64,000 bases of DNA from Bemisia tabaci. Lineage: Eukaryota > Arthropoda > Insecta > Hemiptera > Aleyrodidae. The stretch covers positions 62,491,056 to 62,555,055 of the forward strand of contig NC_092795.1 in assembly GCF_918797505.1 (NCBI RefSeq). Reading direction: 5' to 3'. A program made the position numbers and the translations under genes. This document shows positions 25,211 to 38,432 of this stretch, piece by piece. The notes under the pieces were generated by a model, which had not been told where the DNA came from, did not search any database, and saw only the letters and a list, made by a program, of their open reading frames with translations. Position 1 is the first letter of the stretch. Each line of letters begins with the position of its first letter.

Positions 25211-25455
25211 CAACGGTGAAAGTCGGCAATCTCATAACTTGATTTGCGACGTCGCAGACTTACTGTCATACTTTATTTTTTAAACGGAAAACGGCAATTC
25301 CTTAAAACTGCCGTGATTTTTCTTCTCCGTGCAAAGAGAATTCTGCAAAAACTTTAAGGAATGATGTCAATTTGTTCTCCTTTAAAAAAATAGCATAGCG
25401 GCTGAGATTTTCAGACACTGCAAACGAGATATGTGATTGCGGACTTACGCCGTTG
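25211..25455. mobile_element. MITE, GACGGTGAAACTACC family, diverged copy
   Basis: It shares the core TTTGCGACGTCGCAGACTT, the GTGATTTTTCTTCT segment and the CAAACGAGATA end with the copies at 47763-48013 and 62857-63112. Terminal words CAACG and CGTTG are inverted. Confidence 0.65.
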
Positions 25456-25566
25456 ATAAGCTTTGAATTGAGTATCGACACCAATACTGACTTTGATGGA
25501 TCTATACCTCTAGAAGAAAATCAAAGGAAATTAGTGAATGTCTTCACAAAATAATCGATTAATAGA

Positions 25567-26116
25567 ATGGACCACTAGACAAGGTACGAATTTAAGCGAT
25601 CTGATACATGTTTCTTAACCAAAATTTCACGTAGAAAACGATTCACATAACGAAAATTACGGAAACCAACTCCTAACGAAGATATTAACGTTTTTATTTC
25701 ACATTGGTTACGAGGAATTTGAACTGCCCGCTCACAAGAAACTCAATGCTCTACGTGAGTCAAAGCGCGCACTACAAAGGTTTCGGCAAGCTTCTCAATC
25801 AAGCAATGTTCATTTCCCATCATGTGTTGTTCAAACTATAAGCAATTTGCTATAGCTGAGCCAAAGCGTCAAGATTGAGGTTGCCAGATTTTAATATTGC
25901 AGACTGTCATGATAACGTTTAGCGCGCGATGTGAATCACGTAGAGCATTGAGTTTTCATGAGCGGGTGGTTTGAATTCGCGCATCAAGAATCATTAAATA
26001 TCTTCGTCAGGAGTTGATTTTGGTAATTTTCGTTGTGCGTATCGTGTTCTACGTGAAATTTTGGTTAAGAAACATGTATCAGAATGCTGAAATTCGTACC
26101 CTGTCAAGTGGTCCAT
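25567..26116. mobile_element. MITE, ATGGACC family, copy 2
   Basis: The ends ATGGACC and GGTCCAT are inverted. The arms include TGATACATGTTTCTTAACCA and its inverse at about 26063-26085, and CGTAGAAAACGATTCACATA with its inverse. About 550 bases, like the copy at 22185-22737, and with better-preserved arms. Confidence 0.75.
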
Positions 26117-26410
26117 TGCTTCACCACTTTTGAGGCAGGAAAGTAGATAGCATTTTTAGAGCTCTGAAAAATTTCTTGCAACGTAGGAATAAATGCAAGA
26201 ACCTAAAAACCTCATTTGAGCTGCATACTCATTTTGAATAAAGATCTATGAAAACAAACTAAAATGGAGGAGAAAGAGGCTAAAAAATATTTACTGGAGG
26301 AGAGGAACCTCTAGAAAACATAAGGTCAATTTCAAGAATTTAGGAAAAAACCTGAGGAACTCAGCTGCTCTGTGCCCCTGCCTGCCTTTACTGAGTCATT
26401 TTCCTCTTCT

Positions 26411-26657
26411 GCCGTGCTAGGGAAGAACGCAGTATGAACATTCCAGAGTTGCCAAATTTACTTCGATAGAATTATTTTTTTTGAGGAATGTTATGAATAG
26501 TTTTCCTTTCAATTTTCAGAACCTGTAGATGCAATTACGAATATTATCTGAAAAAATTGGGAGAAAAATTGTCATAAGTTTACCAGAAAATTCGGATTTA
26601 ATGAAAGGAAATTTGGCAACGCCTGAAGGTTTATGCAGCGTTCTTCCTTAGCACGGC
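26411..26657. mobile_element. MITE, GCCGTGCTA family
   Basis: The left end reads GCCGTGCTAGGGAAGAACGC and the right end GCGTTCTTCCTTAGCACGGC. Inner arms carry GAGTTGCCAAATTT and AAATTTGGCAACGC. Related copies lie at 30767-30988 and 35563-35803. Confidence 0.8.
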
Positions 26658-26856
26658 TGTCTTGATGTGTGAGACTACCAATAATTACTAATTAGCCATT
26701 AATTCTTCAAGTTCAAAATCCACAACCATCGAGAAGATAATTATTGCATATTACAAGCTGGCCATCAAAATTACTATTTCTAGATTGCAATTACTAGATT
26801 GCCGATTAGCTTTGTCAAATCCGTGCTTCCCTCCTTGATCACAATTCAAAGTGTTA

Positions 26857-27296
26857 AATGGGTCAGTTGCGCTAGTCTCAGAATTGTATTTTGATGACAT
26901 CAGATTACAGATCAGCAAAAAATGACAAGATCTGTCTAAAACCCAAGTTTTCTTGTCCGATACCAGCGGAGATATTCCTCTTCAAATAGCATGGCGTATG
27001 ACGTCATCCATCACAGTAGTGCATACTATAGTTTCTTCCACCTTGGTTTCATCTATGATTTAAGTAGAGCTACCAATACAAATGTGTACATCACTAATTG
27101 ATGAATCAAAGGTGGACGGGACCATGGTGTAAGCTACCGCAGTGGATGACATCATACACTGTGTTTTTAAAAGGGCAATATTTCCATTAATACTGGATGG
27201 AAAAACTAAGCATCTGGACATAACTGATTCCTTTTTGCTAATCTATGAGCTGAAACCATCAAAATGCACTCCTGTGACCAGCGCAACTGACCCATT
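26857..27296. mobile_element. MITE, AATGGGTCAGTTG family, copy 1
   Basis: The left end reads AATGGGTCAGTTGCGCTAG. The right end reads CAGCGCAACTGACCCATT, its reverse complement. Arms run inward for more than 150 bases (GATGACGTCATCCA-like words near the centre). It is the same family as 48400-48840. Confidence 0.8.
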
Positions 27297-27699
27297 ACAA
27301 AGGATTCACCTCAATTAGAAATTTTAAATGATGCAATACAAAAAGTCAGCATCATTGACTCATTGTTAGGAGTCAGGGTAATACTTCTGGTAACAAGTCT
27401 TCGTTGAAGTTGAAGGCACCAAAATCCATACTCCTTATTAGCAGGCTTTTAGCTAATACAGGTCAATGGACTGCCACATCAGTAAATTTACCCACGTCTA
27501 TTGATAATAATAGGCAGGAAAAATCCCAGTGTTTAATATGACCGCAGCAAATGATGATCTTCAGATACAAGATTTGATTAATTTCTGAAGCAGTCAAGCT
27601 ACATAGAGGTCTTACCAGCGAGTACTCCAGCTGCAGATTTTGCTGTAGTAGTTGTTGATCCTTGCTCTTTTTCCAGCTGGCGTCCTAGATACTCCCTGA

Positions 27700-29700
27700 A
27701 ATAAAACACAAATAAAAAATTAACGACATAATTAATTAAGAAAATTTTACTCCTCAAGTGTGTACAACAGGTATAATCCTATACTCCAGTAGCAAAATAT
27801 TAATATTCGCACGCAATAATCATTTACCATTAACATGGATCTACTGGAAAACTAATACAGTGCTCTCTGTAGTGGATCTCAAGGGACTCGAAGATTCATC
27901 TGGTACGGAGAGACACCTACTGGACAGAGAGGGTAATACATGTATTTAATACAGGAAAAGGCGGGTGAATTTATCCTTTGCGGAGTTTTCTCTTACAAAG
28001 AAAGAGAATTACAGAAGATTGGGCAAAAAAAGAAAAAGGAAAATAGTTGATATGATTGGCAGGTTCTATACCCCACAATTAGCTTAGGTACATCTCTTTT
28101 GTTAAGGTGTGCATTATGACATGCTCAGTATCCATGCAGCTTTCTTGTGATCACCTGCAAGTGTCACTTATGATTCGAAATGAAAGAAAAAGGAGAGAAT
28201 AAGAGGGGCCGAAATGATTGAAGGGCTGGTCAACATTAAAAGTTGGCTTGCTGGGCATTAAACAACGGGTTAAGGGTTTAAAGTTCTGCACTCAAAGAAC
28301 ACAGAGATGTTCCTTCAAAGAGAAAACTAATAATTGGCTTTAGTTGTTGAGACAATACGGCCACCGCAAATATGAAGTATTTCCTCAAATAGGCACTGGG
28401 ATCACTATGAATTAATCATTTCCCGAAGCATCGTCATCACTCTCCAGATCACTAAAATGTTGGTGAAGGCCGCTCACAGGACTAATAAAGAGGAGTGGGA
28501 AAAGAGAGAAATGCGAAGATTTGAATAGATAAGGAAGAGCACAAAGTTTTCAGTGAAAGGTGCGTGTTTGAAACTTTGATTTTTGATCGAAAAAGATTTG
28601 AAACATAGTTGCCAGGTTGTCTCAACATACTATCCTCTTGCTGAGGTTTTCAAAATAACATTGATCTGAAACAAATTGCTTCAAAGGTTTATAAAATGTT
28701 TTATTTTTTCAACACTTTAGGTGTTAGCCAATTGGTAGAGGGGTGACGACTGTCACGGTTCTAGTGCAGACTCCATTTGCTGTATCTAAAGTTACAATTC
28801 TGACCAATCTATCTCATCCAGCTGACACTTAGCAATTTCTACTACTTACCAGCAGATAAATGGTAAAAATCTGTCATTCACCGTCACTTCTGTCACTGGT
28901 CAAAATTAAATGTAATATGACAATATTTCCGGAAAATTGATCAAAATATAAAGTTGAGAACTTTTTTGAGAGAGAAAAAATAGCCAAATGTTATGGTACT
29001 AAAAATCAGATACAAATATTTCCTAGGGAAACTACTTAGAATAAACCTCGATTAAGCATAAATTTCTGGTTTTGTTAAGTTATGGTAACATTGGAGTACT
29101 ACTGTATCTTCATGAATTGACGTTTAAAAGTTTTGGAGCGTTGATAAAATTTGGAAACTTCCACGAAATTGAGCAATGTCGATTAATAGCGTATAAGTAC
29201 GTAAATCGATCAGTGTTGAGAAAATTCGGCATTTTCGTGAAATTAGCCAATGTTGATAAAATTTGAAATTTTCTTTAATTTAAAAAAATGTAGTCAACAT
29301 TTACATTTCATAAATATTGCAATGTTGGTAAAATTAATTTTTTTTCTTTTATTTATTGGTTAGAAGCGTAGGGGACTACAATGAGTACGAAGTATTAACC
29401 CTTGACTTAGAATTCATAAAATTTGACTGCGTTGGCAAAATTTCAGAGCTCCGGTTTTCAAAGCGATGTTGTGGCAGTACCGTTGCAACATGTGTCAACT
29501 GTACTGGAACATGTCATAATTTTTCTACCGATAATATAATTTGATATCAGTCCTTGACATCTAAATTATAGTCTATATTAAAGCATGCTGAAGCACAAGA
29601 GAATGCATTGAAGTATATCCAAAAGTGCATTGCTCAAATACCTATCAGATATCTAGCTCAAACTTAATGAGACCTAGGTTTTGAGTACCAAAATGCTAGA
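27700..29700. other. Intron of the V-ATPase H copy, nothing specific seen
   Basis: AT-rich sequence with only short unrelated ORFs. No delimited repeat or exon was recognised before the Harbinger-like element. Confidence 0.4.
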
Positions 29701-29720
29701 ATAAAAACCAATGAATCTTA

Positions 29721-30415
29721 GGCCGTGTTTATACAGCATTTGACTCTTGATCGCGACGCGATTGCGCTCATTTGATCCGAGACTGTGACTTGACGGGGAT
29801 TTGATGCATGTGTGTATACAGGGTTAAACTCCCTCGCGACTCAATTTTAATTTATCAACATTATACTGTTGGGTCATGGTGGCAGTGCATCATGTCTTCA
29901 TCCGACAAAGAAGACGTGCTTTTGCTATGGGCGGTGAATAAGCATCGTCGTTTTCGTCGTTATAGTGAACACCCTTTCAATACAGAAAATATTAAAAAAA
30001 GTCAGTATCTAAGTTTTTAGTTAGCATAAAATGCATTCTGTGGGTTCCAGAGGCATGGCCGAGCCTCCACCAGTTCCACAAGCTTCAGGGCTTCCGCTTC
30101 AGAAGTCATTATATTAGCCAATCTCTAAAAATCTTTTTTATTTTATTAATAAACCACCTTTTTTAAAAAAGATGAAATAGTTTTCGTCCGTTCACTGCAC
30201 CAAGCAAGACAAGACTGATCAAGAGTCGAGTCGGAGTCTAGAGCACAGAGTCTTGTCACAGACCGCGACGCGACTGAGATTTGATCGTCAAATCTCAATC
30301 GCATCCGAGTCGCGACATGTATAAACATGCTCATTCAACTCCATGTGTTGTGCCGAGTCACAGTCTAGTCGCAATCGCGTCGCGATCAAGAGTTTAATCC
30401 TGTATAAACACGGCC
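29721..30415. mobile_element. PIF/Harbinger-like non-autonomous element
   Basis: The left end GGCCGTGTTTATACAG and the right end CTGTATAAACACGGCC are exact inverted repeats. The arms continue through CTCTTGATCGCGACGCGATT and its reverse complement. Both sides are flanked by TTA (29718-29720 and 30416-30418), the target duplication typical of PIF/Harbinger transposons. The element encloses a short ORF (29892-30020) and lies in the long last intron of the V-ATPase H copy. Confidence 0.85.
29892..30020 (+). pseudogene. Fragment resembling the N-terminus of a Harbinger-family protein
   Basis: The 42-codon ORF starts MSSSDKEDVLLLW and continues with a basic RRFRRYSEHPFN segment. Harbinger-type nucleases and their relatives often begin with an acidic DEED/LLL stretch followed by a basic RRRR...W/Y.HP segment, so a captured N-terminal piece is plausible. 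The catalytic domain is absent. The assignment rests on this short pattern and the element's TTA duplication. Confidence 0.4.
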
Positions 30416-30766
30416 TTAGAAAAATCGACATGAGTAAAAAAAATAGGACTGGAAGTATCCGAATAGCCCATTCAAACACACAAAATAATAAAAAATATGA
30501 ATGAGCCATAATTGATTTTCACGAGTGCAAGTAACCAAAATACTTGGTTACAGGTTGTATTTTGCGCTGATGAGGGCGACTATTTTGAGCATGTTGTGCT
30601 TCTTTGACCACAAAAATGCAATACCTTTGGTTTTACTCCATAGCTGAAGATTTAAACCACACTCAATTCATGCAGAGGGCATGTGACATCATCAAAGTGA
30701 TGGCCATGCATGAATCATTTTTACTCATACATGCAATGTATGCCTTTTTATGTACATATTCTAGTT

Positions 30767-30988
30767 TCCCTGCATGTTGCCGAATTCCTTTCAAAAATCG
30801 AATTTTTAAGAAAATCTGTATTTATTTTACTTCTGATTTTTCAGAGAAATTTGTCCGTAATTTGATTTAAAGTCTAAAAGTTACGAGAAAATATATTCAT
30901 AGCTTTCCTTAAAAATAAATATTTTCTGAAAGGAACTTTGGCAACATTCGAACACTCATACGGCATTTTCACTCAGCATGGCAGGTGG
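30767..30988. mobile_element. MITE, GCCGTGCTA family, diverged copy
   Basis: Inverted words GTTGCCGAATTCCTTTCAAA and GAAAGGAACTTTGGCAAC lie in its arms, with a GCATGTTGCC / GGCAACATTC layout. They match the inner arms of the copies at 26411-26657 and 35563-35803. Outer ends are eroded. Another even more diverged relic with GTTGCCGGACAATT ... TTTGGCAACATGG spans about 31146-31318. Confidence 0.5.
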
Positions 30989-31305
30989 TCAAGTTGAATT
31001 TACATCCAGATAATAGTTAAATACACAGATCCCATGACTTTTAAAACAGGTTCAGTAAAATTCAGCCCTATTTAGTACCTACATTTAGAAACCTTAGTCA
31101 TCTTCCACCAAAAATATCACAAGCCTTATTAACGCTTAGAAGGTGTGTTGCCGGACAATTCAATATTGTTTTAATTTTGCTTTAAAACTTTTGCGCATAC
31201 TTTCATAAAACAGAAATTATTCTTGATGGCGGAAGAAATATTGGGTAAAATTTTCAAGTGATTCTGTTGATCAGTTTTTCCGTAAAAGATTGAAAAGTTT
31301 AAAAT

Positions 31306-31494
31306 TTGGCAACATGGTGCCTATGCACAATTGACGCTTGTAATACTTGAGCCAGAAGATGAAGATAAGACTATAACTTGGCAGTGGATGGTGACAAATG
31401 ATAAAGAGTTTTGGGCAGATACCGACGATTCTTCTCAGGCACACACAGCATCGAAAGCTCGACGCACTATGATGTCATTCTTTCATCCATGTTA
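31306..31494 (+). pseudogene. Short acidic open fragment, unrecognised
   Basis: A frame open to a TAA at 31492-31494 reads LEPEDEDKTITWQWMV ... WADTDDSSQ ... MSFFHPC. The composition is protein-like, but no ATG or clear acceptor defines a start. It directly follows a MITE relic. It could be a transposase or host exon remnant. I do not recognise it. Confidence 0.2.
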
Positions 31495-31852
31495 ATCAAG
31501 TGAGTTTTTCTCATTTTTTTCATACATATTTCATGTGGTTTTAAATGTTTTTAGGCGTTTTTTAATCTTACGGCGTTTTCAGTATCCAGCACAAGCTCCC
31601 ACCATGATTTATCGGTGATCAAAATATTACTGTAGGTAAAACTTCTGGATTTTGTTAAAACGAAGAATAAGATAGAGCAGGTAAAAGTTATTCATTCATC
31701 ATTTGACTGATTCAGATAATTTTAACTTCATATGGGACAGGGTTCTATGAAACTGATCCAAGCCTATCCTTTCTTATTAAACATTTGAGAGGATGTGAAA
31801 GGGCTGCCTGTGCCCAGAAAATTAAAAATTTGAGGGTTTCAAAAGAGTAAAA

Positions 31853-32212
31853 AGGGCTTTTTTTTATGCGGATCGCAGTGGAACGCAATGGATCACGATG
31901 AACATCGGTATTTTTTTATTCCGTTCCTCAGCCGTGATCCAAGCGTTCCAGGTGGATCAGGGTGGAACACTGGATCGCTCTTCCGTGGTGGGGCAAGCTT
32001 GCGATCCACTGTGATCCTAACCTAATGCAAGGAAGTTGCCGTCCCCAACAAATCAAAACTGTCTCTGATCAACACAATAATAAATCAGACCAAATTCCAA
32101 GTTTGGATTTTTTTGATCACTTGGAACACTTTGGATCGGTCCGGATCGCTCAGGATTCCGATCCAGTGCCTTCCACTGCGATCCACCCTGATCCGCGATA
32201 AAAAAAGGCCCT
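31853..32212. mobile_element. Foldback MITE with repeated GGATC-type words
   Basis: The left end is AGGGCTTTTTTTTATGCGGATC. The right end, GATCCGCGATAAAAAAAGGC then CCT, is its near reverse complement. Many GATCC/GGATC words occur in both orientations across the element, giving an almost fully self-complementary 360 bases. Confidence 0.7.
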
Positions 32213-32400
32213 ACAGCAACAATGGAACACAATAAAAACACAAAAACAGGGTCCTGAAAGGGGAAGGGGCTAAAACACCAATTGCACCATCAAAAAATCA
32301 TTGAAAAATACAAGCCTCGAACAAATTACTGCAAAAAAATATTGAGGAGCTGTAAAAGTCGAGGTGAAGGAAGTAAAATTTTCTCTAATTTATGGTTTGG

Positions 32401-32633
32401 CAGGGTGTCTACTGAGGTCCACAAAAATAAAATAAGTACTTTTGAAGTACTTTTTAGGTACTTAAGGAAAAATTTAAGTACCTTGCTTTGGAGAAAAATT
32501 AAGTACTTTTTAAGTACCTTTTTGCGACGCATCGCAATTCTTCGATTTTGGGTAGGTACGACTTAAGGTACTTACGGACCGACCTTAAAAAATGCGTACT
32601 TTTTCCGGACATTCCAGACTGGTAGACACCCTG
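32401..32633. mobile_element. Small DNA element with CAGGGTGTCTAC ends and iterated AAGTAC motifs
   Basis: CAGGGTGTCTAC at 32401 and GTAGACACCCTG ending at 32633 are exact inverted ends. The pentamer TTTGG flanks both sides (32396-32400 and 32634-32638), a candidate target duplication. Inside, AAGTACTT / AAGTACC / GGTACTT words recur about nine times in roughly 170 bases. Confidence 0.7.
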
Positions 32634-35562
32634 TTTGGGTTCCATTTCTTCAAATAAGTTGGTTCCTCGTTATTTTAATGTCTATGCAATATTTTCTTTG
32701 AATTCGCTCAAGAAATACAATTTCCTCAAATGATGTTTCGTTTTAAAAAAAAAAATTAATAAATTGGGCAGCCAGTAGTGAAAGCTTGAAAAACAGACAA
32801 TTTTGGACACTCTTAATAAACGCAAGTACAAACTGCATAAGACAATAAACTGTGAGTAAAAGGGGCTAGAAATTTTATATTTCATTGAATATTTATAAAA
32901 TCGGTTGAGTAAAATATTTCGAACAAAGTTTTGAGGTACTGAAAACGGGTGAGAAAACAGCATTGAGAATTTTCTTAGTTGCACATATCACAGCAAAATT
33001 TGAAAAAGAATGCATTCATAGCAATCATTCCATTGTTAATTCATTTAAATAATTTGCACGTGCTATCATAATTCAAGAACATGGTTATTGTAGCTGGCAT
33101 TGATCACTAATCTACAAAATTCAAACATTGCTACAGGACATGGCTTAGTTACCATTAGAAATACACACTGAGCAATTAATGTAAAGTCATGGAATGGAAT
33201 CAACTGATGGCCTAACAAAAGAAAACAAATCAAAATTAAAAATCTCATTAGAAACCACTTCAAGTTTAAGGTATAGCATAAAATAATCAAAAAGAGTTGT
33301 ATACGTCAACAAGAAAGCAGAAGTATTCAGACAGTCGTTCAAATAATTTTTTGGTTGCAGATTATTCATAATAATCAACAATTATTTTCTTCTTGTTGCA
33401 GTCTCAGTGCAAATTTACTGTATACCTATCCAGAAAATAACTTGTAAAAATATTAACATTGATACCAACAGTTGCTTGCAATGTAAAAAGCTTTGATCAA
33501 AAGAGCATGAAATAGGAAATGATAGAGAGAGGGAGGGAAGCAGGAGAAAGGAAGAAAATTTTATACTTTCCTTTTCTTAGAAACTATCAATGCTAGAATA
33601 TAAGAGGGTCATCCAAAACGCAAATATTAATTTATACCTTTCAAAGTAAAAAAGATGACTCAAATCGGTAACAAAGTGCTCAAATCAGAAACATTCTTCA
33701 CTTTAAAACTCTCCTAAGATTTTGACAATTGATCAATACAGTTCCCAGAAAAGACTACATGTAATGGAATGGATACAGAAAGACCATCATTTCTTGGCAT
33801 AGCAACCCTTCAGTCTAATGTTAAGCTCTATACAGTAAGACCTCCATCGGATTACAGGACTGACGAATTTATACATTAAATTGCAAAATCCGTTGATTCG
33901 AATTACTTGAAGTCCTAGGAGGGACCAAAAGAGCAATCCGATAAACTGAAGTTTTAATGTACCTTGTTGAGAAGGTGAAAGAGTGCCCATCTGCTTCAAT
34001 ATCCATCTATAATTGATAGCTTCCAAGAGGAAAAAAATAAAATCCTTAAAAATACATTTTCATATTCTACTCAAGGCTTAAATGTACTTCAAGGCAAAGA
34101 GTATACTGAAAAAATAGTGTATATTCTTTGGAAAGAAAATACACTAAAAACAAAAAATAGACGGGAGAAAATTTTACGATTGAATACATGGCATTTCTTT
34201 GAAGTCTATTCTTAAAAAATTCGAGAATCAGTGACATCAGTAAAAAAAAAATTAGGTTGAATAAAAAATGACTGATCGAAAAGTTCCACATCAAGCAAAT
34301 CATTCTACTTCAGTGGAAAATTACCAAACCCATGAGCGCTGCGTTTGTTCGCCAGATAAACATAGATGATGGATTGAAGAAGTAGAGAGAGGAACTTACC
34401 AGTTATGAACCATTAACTTTTGAACAGCCAGCAGAGCTTCATAACGAACATTGGGATCTTTGTGAGATAAAAGTTGCATCACAAGTTGTTATCCTCCTAA
34501 CTGTTCAATGACACTGTAAGATAAAAACAATGAAAACTATACAGAGAGAGGTTGTGGAAGCTAGAGAAAGTAGAGTGGTCTGATGTAAGCATTACAACGT
34601 ATAACAAGTGTTGTCAGAACTATATATTCTGGCAATGGATGCGTCTACGTTCAGTGGTAAATGGTGTCGAGCTTTTCAACATCAGCTCTAAAATTACACA
34701 CCCTATTCCAAAATTTTAGGATGTAGATCATTTCAAGCACTGAGCAAGCCAAATCATTTCTCTCCTGGACCAGGCCTTTGACCTTCCAGAAGTTAGAAGA
34801 GTGATTCCGCTCTACCTGGTTCTTATAGAGGGCTGTTACCTCCTAGAAATCGCCGGTGATCATTACAGCGTTTGATCAGCTAGGCGGTTAACAAAGAGTA
34901 CATCCAGTCGTCAATTACATAAACTCTAAGCTCACTCACTTTTTATAGACTAAAGGACATTGTTTCGGAGCTGCACGCTCCATCTTCAGCTTCTTCACGA
35001 CTGATCCTTGTTGATTTATTCCAGCAGTCCATCCTGGATTTCATCGAAGTTGTCATTCATCAAACGGTTAGAATGTCAGAGGATGTAAATCAAAACTTCT
35101 CAGACGAATTGTTTTTAAATCTTGATTTAATTTAAAAGTTGTCAATTGTTACTTACTGTTTGCCTTGCGGGTAGTGACGGACGTATTCACCAACATCAAA
35201 GGATGCAACGCTGAGCACCAAAGCATCCTTGGAAGTATCAAGTAAATGGACCAGACAGCAAAGAAGCTCATAGTTGTGGTCATTCAAACTTGCTGCATTT
35301 TCTCTCCAGAACTGAGCAGACCGGTGGACTGGAGACCACTCTAATCGCCCACATTTTACTTCAGAGGCATATCCATCAAAAGAACTATAAGTAAAAATGA
35401 AAAAAATTATTTCAAATTACAGTATTAACTTTCTTGATAATAAATACCACACACACTACAGACAATGGTCTTCCAAAAATATATCGTAAATTATCACTCT
35501 TTAAGGTGGAGAAAATGTCATTAAGAGACTTCGTACTTCAATTTAATGATATATGAGCTACT

Positions 35563-35803
35563 CTACTGTACTAAGGAGAAACACCATATGAATATTCAAG
35601 AGTTGCCAAATTTCCTTTGATTAAATGTTCATACTTGAGAAGATTTATGAATATTGTCTCTTAGAATTTGCAGAAAACTGAGGTCCGATTGCGGATAAAA
35701 TTCTCTGAAAAATTGAGTAAAAAATATTCACATATTTCTTTGTATTCTATTAAAGGAGCTTTGGCGATGGCTGAGCTCAGCATTCTTCTTTGACACGGTA
35801 GTA
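35563..35803. mobile_element. MITE, GCCGTGCTA family, diverged copy
   Basis: It contains GTACTAAGGAGAA, then AGAGTTGCCAAATTTCCTTT, and ends in GGAGCTTTGGCGATGG followed by CATTCTTCTTTGACACGG. This is the same layout as 26411-26657. It lies in an intron of the V-ATPase H copy, between exons 35157-35384 and 36288-36460. Confidence 0.65.
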
Positions 35804-38432
35804 TTTTTTGCCTCCATTCTTGGCAGATGATAACTTCGGAATAACCTGTTGAAAATTTTACAAAGCAAGTTTGTTGATCTACATCATGTTTCAACAGATT
35901 ATTCACCGATTTCATGAATCATCACTAGGCAAAAAGTAATTAATGATTCCCAAAATGACTTTATCTCTATAGGAGGATGGAGAGTGCAGCATCTCTAAAA
36001 ATGTTGTCTCTGGCTTAACCCTAGCTTTAATGACCATTGTTACACACATGGGTTACCAAACCGGACTTTTTTGAACCCACATTTAAAATACATACATTTT
36101 ACAGGTTATACTACAATTCTTAATTTTTTCCGAGGTGTTTCACCACAGGGACACACTTCTCCCCACCCATAGTTCTCCTGCAAGATGTGGTGTACGCAAC
36201 CACTAGCAAGAAAGACCAGTAAATACACCCACTCACTTGAAGAATGCAGAGTACTTTAGTGGGAGAGAAAATAGAGTTACCAGATACCTTAAATCTTGAA
36301 CAGATCAATTTTTAGTTGAGAAACTGAACATCTTCTATAATGTCTTCATCATCGAATTTCCATTGCTCCAAAATACTCAGCTGCTTTAATACTTTACTCT
36401 GTACCATTGCAATACAATGTTCCTTTGCAATGTTCGGCTCTTCTGGTTTTTCTATAAGTTCTAAAAAGCGAACAAAGCAAGAAAAGAAAGAAATTATTAA
36501 TCATCTCTGAACAGGGAAACACACCTTCAAGTTGTTTAGGCTATATTGTTTCTTCTTTGAGAAACAATGAGTTGACACTTCAGGTTTTTGACGATTTTTT
36601 ATTGGGGGAAGGAGGAGGAGGGGCGGTTGGTCATCTTTCACCAAGTTGAGGGGTGTCTGAAAAGTCATGTCACCAACCTTTGCAAATTAAGCCAGCAAAT
36701 GAGGATTATGAAAGCTTGGCAATCACTTCATTGGCTTTGAAATGCTACTTGGTTGAGCTCTTCTGGTCAGAAACTTACTGATTAATGGCAATTTTTAGGT
36801 AACATGTTCGATTTAGCGGGGGTTGACCGTATGTAGAAATTTTCTGTTACTTGTAACACCTGGAGGTAGAGTTCCCCAGTTTGTTGATTATACTTTCCTG
36901 GATACCTTGTAAGAAAAAATAAGAGAGTCAATCAAAACATTGCATGAGACCGACTGATCATTTGCAATGATATACTAATGTAAAAATTCCCTGACTTCAA
37001 AATGACAATCGCTGTGAGACCAATCCAGAATCATCCTATTATGGAATGACCCCAACTAACCCTAACTTGGCTAATTCCATCCAATTCACAGGCAATTCCG
37101 TTTAGAAGGGGGAGAGGCAGAAAGCACGAGAGGAAATTATTTTTTAGCCTGCACCACCAACATTCCTATAACAAGTAGACGCCATTTTTTAGGACATGCA
37201 GGCAAAAAAATTGCTCAACTCGAATCAACTAACTTTTTCCCCTCTTGTTTTTACTTCCTCAACTTCTTACATTTAGGAGGTGAGGGAAAGAAATACTGAT
37301 TACTTTCCACCTTACATTGACACAAACAATCCATATCTGAACTTCTGCCGATTTTCACAAAGAGGTATATGCATCTCCCATGAGAATTGGACCCAGAACG
37401 GAATCTTGTCATACCCTCACCTTTTGTAAAGGAAGGTTACAGAAGTTCAATAATGGTGGAGTTTTTGATCCAGCCCCCAAGAAAAGGGGGGTCAAAGAAA
37501 AATCAACTTTTCGGCATAACTTTTGAACGGTTGCAGACATCGAGTGGCAGAATCAGTTTTAATGGCGATTAGGAGTTGCAGAGCGCTATGGTACACTGGG
37601 TTAGTGGCGTCATATAGATATACTTGTTCAAACTATTTGTAAATTAACCGAAGAAGATGTCAGTGATACAATCAAGATTTTGAAATTTTTTGCTTCCATT
37701 AAGTTAAGAATCTAATTTTTTTTATTTTTACTCACCCTTCATGTTTTCTGTAAAAACATTAATAGTCTATGATGCTGAATGACTCTAATTAAATTAGTTA
37801 ACTAACTATCTGCAATCATTCTTAAAATATGATCAAGCAGGCATCAATGCTTTGAATGCACCCTCTGCGCAAGTGTGTAGGGCCGGCATGAAAGAATGGG
37901 TGGGTATAAAAGCCAACTTACCCTGAATACAGCCAAGATGATGCGGGTAACTTCTTCTCTCACAGAGTCACTGAGAATATCTGCTAGGATTGGAATGACG
38001 CCTAATCTGTGAATTTAAGAGCAACCAGAATTATGTTAGAGTGAAGGGAAAAAAATAGAGGTAGCTTCATTTTCTTATTGTCTTCTCTTACTACGCATGA
38101 ACTTTTCTCTCAACCAGACTACACGATCAAATCATTTCCTTGTTAATCCCTTGATATTAGACTGACAGAGAACATTTTCCTCATTGTATACGGCCTGGAA
38201 AAGTTCTAAATTTAGTAACAATACCATACAGGACAGCAATTTGTTTAATACATTGAAATTATACTAATTAGTAACATATTAAACATTCATCCATATTCTA
38301 GGGAAGGGTTTCTGATTTATAATGAACCGCTCCCGCCTTTAAACTTGTTCTTTTTCAACTGGTCTTCTAGCCTGATATTTGAGTTAGAGGTACCATTAGG
38401 GTGCGGCTTATTTCCATCATGGAGGAAAATCG

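Noticed and set aside
32282..32566. 94-codon plus-strand ORF
   Set aside because: It mostly overlaps the CAGGGTGTCTAC element with its iterated motifs and has no protein-like conservation that I recognise.
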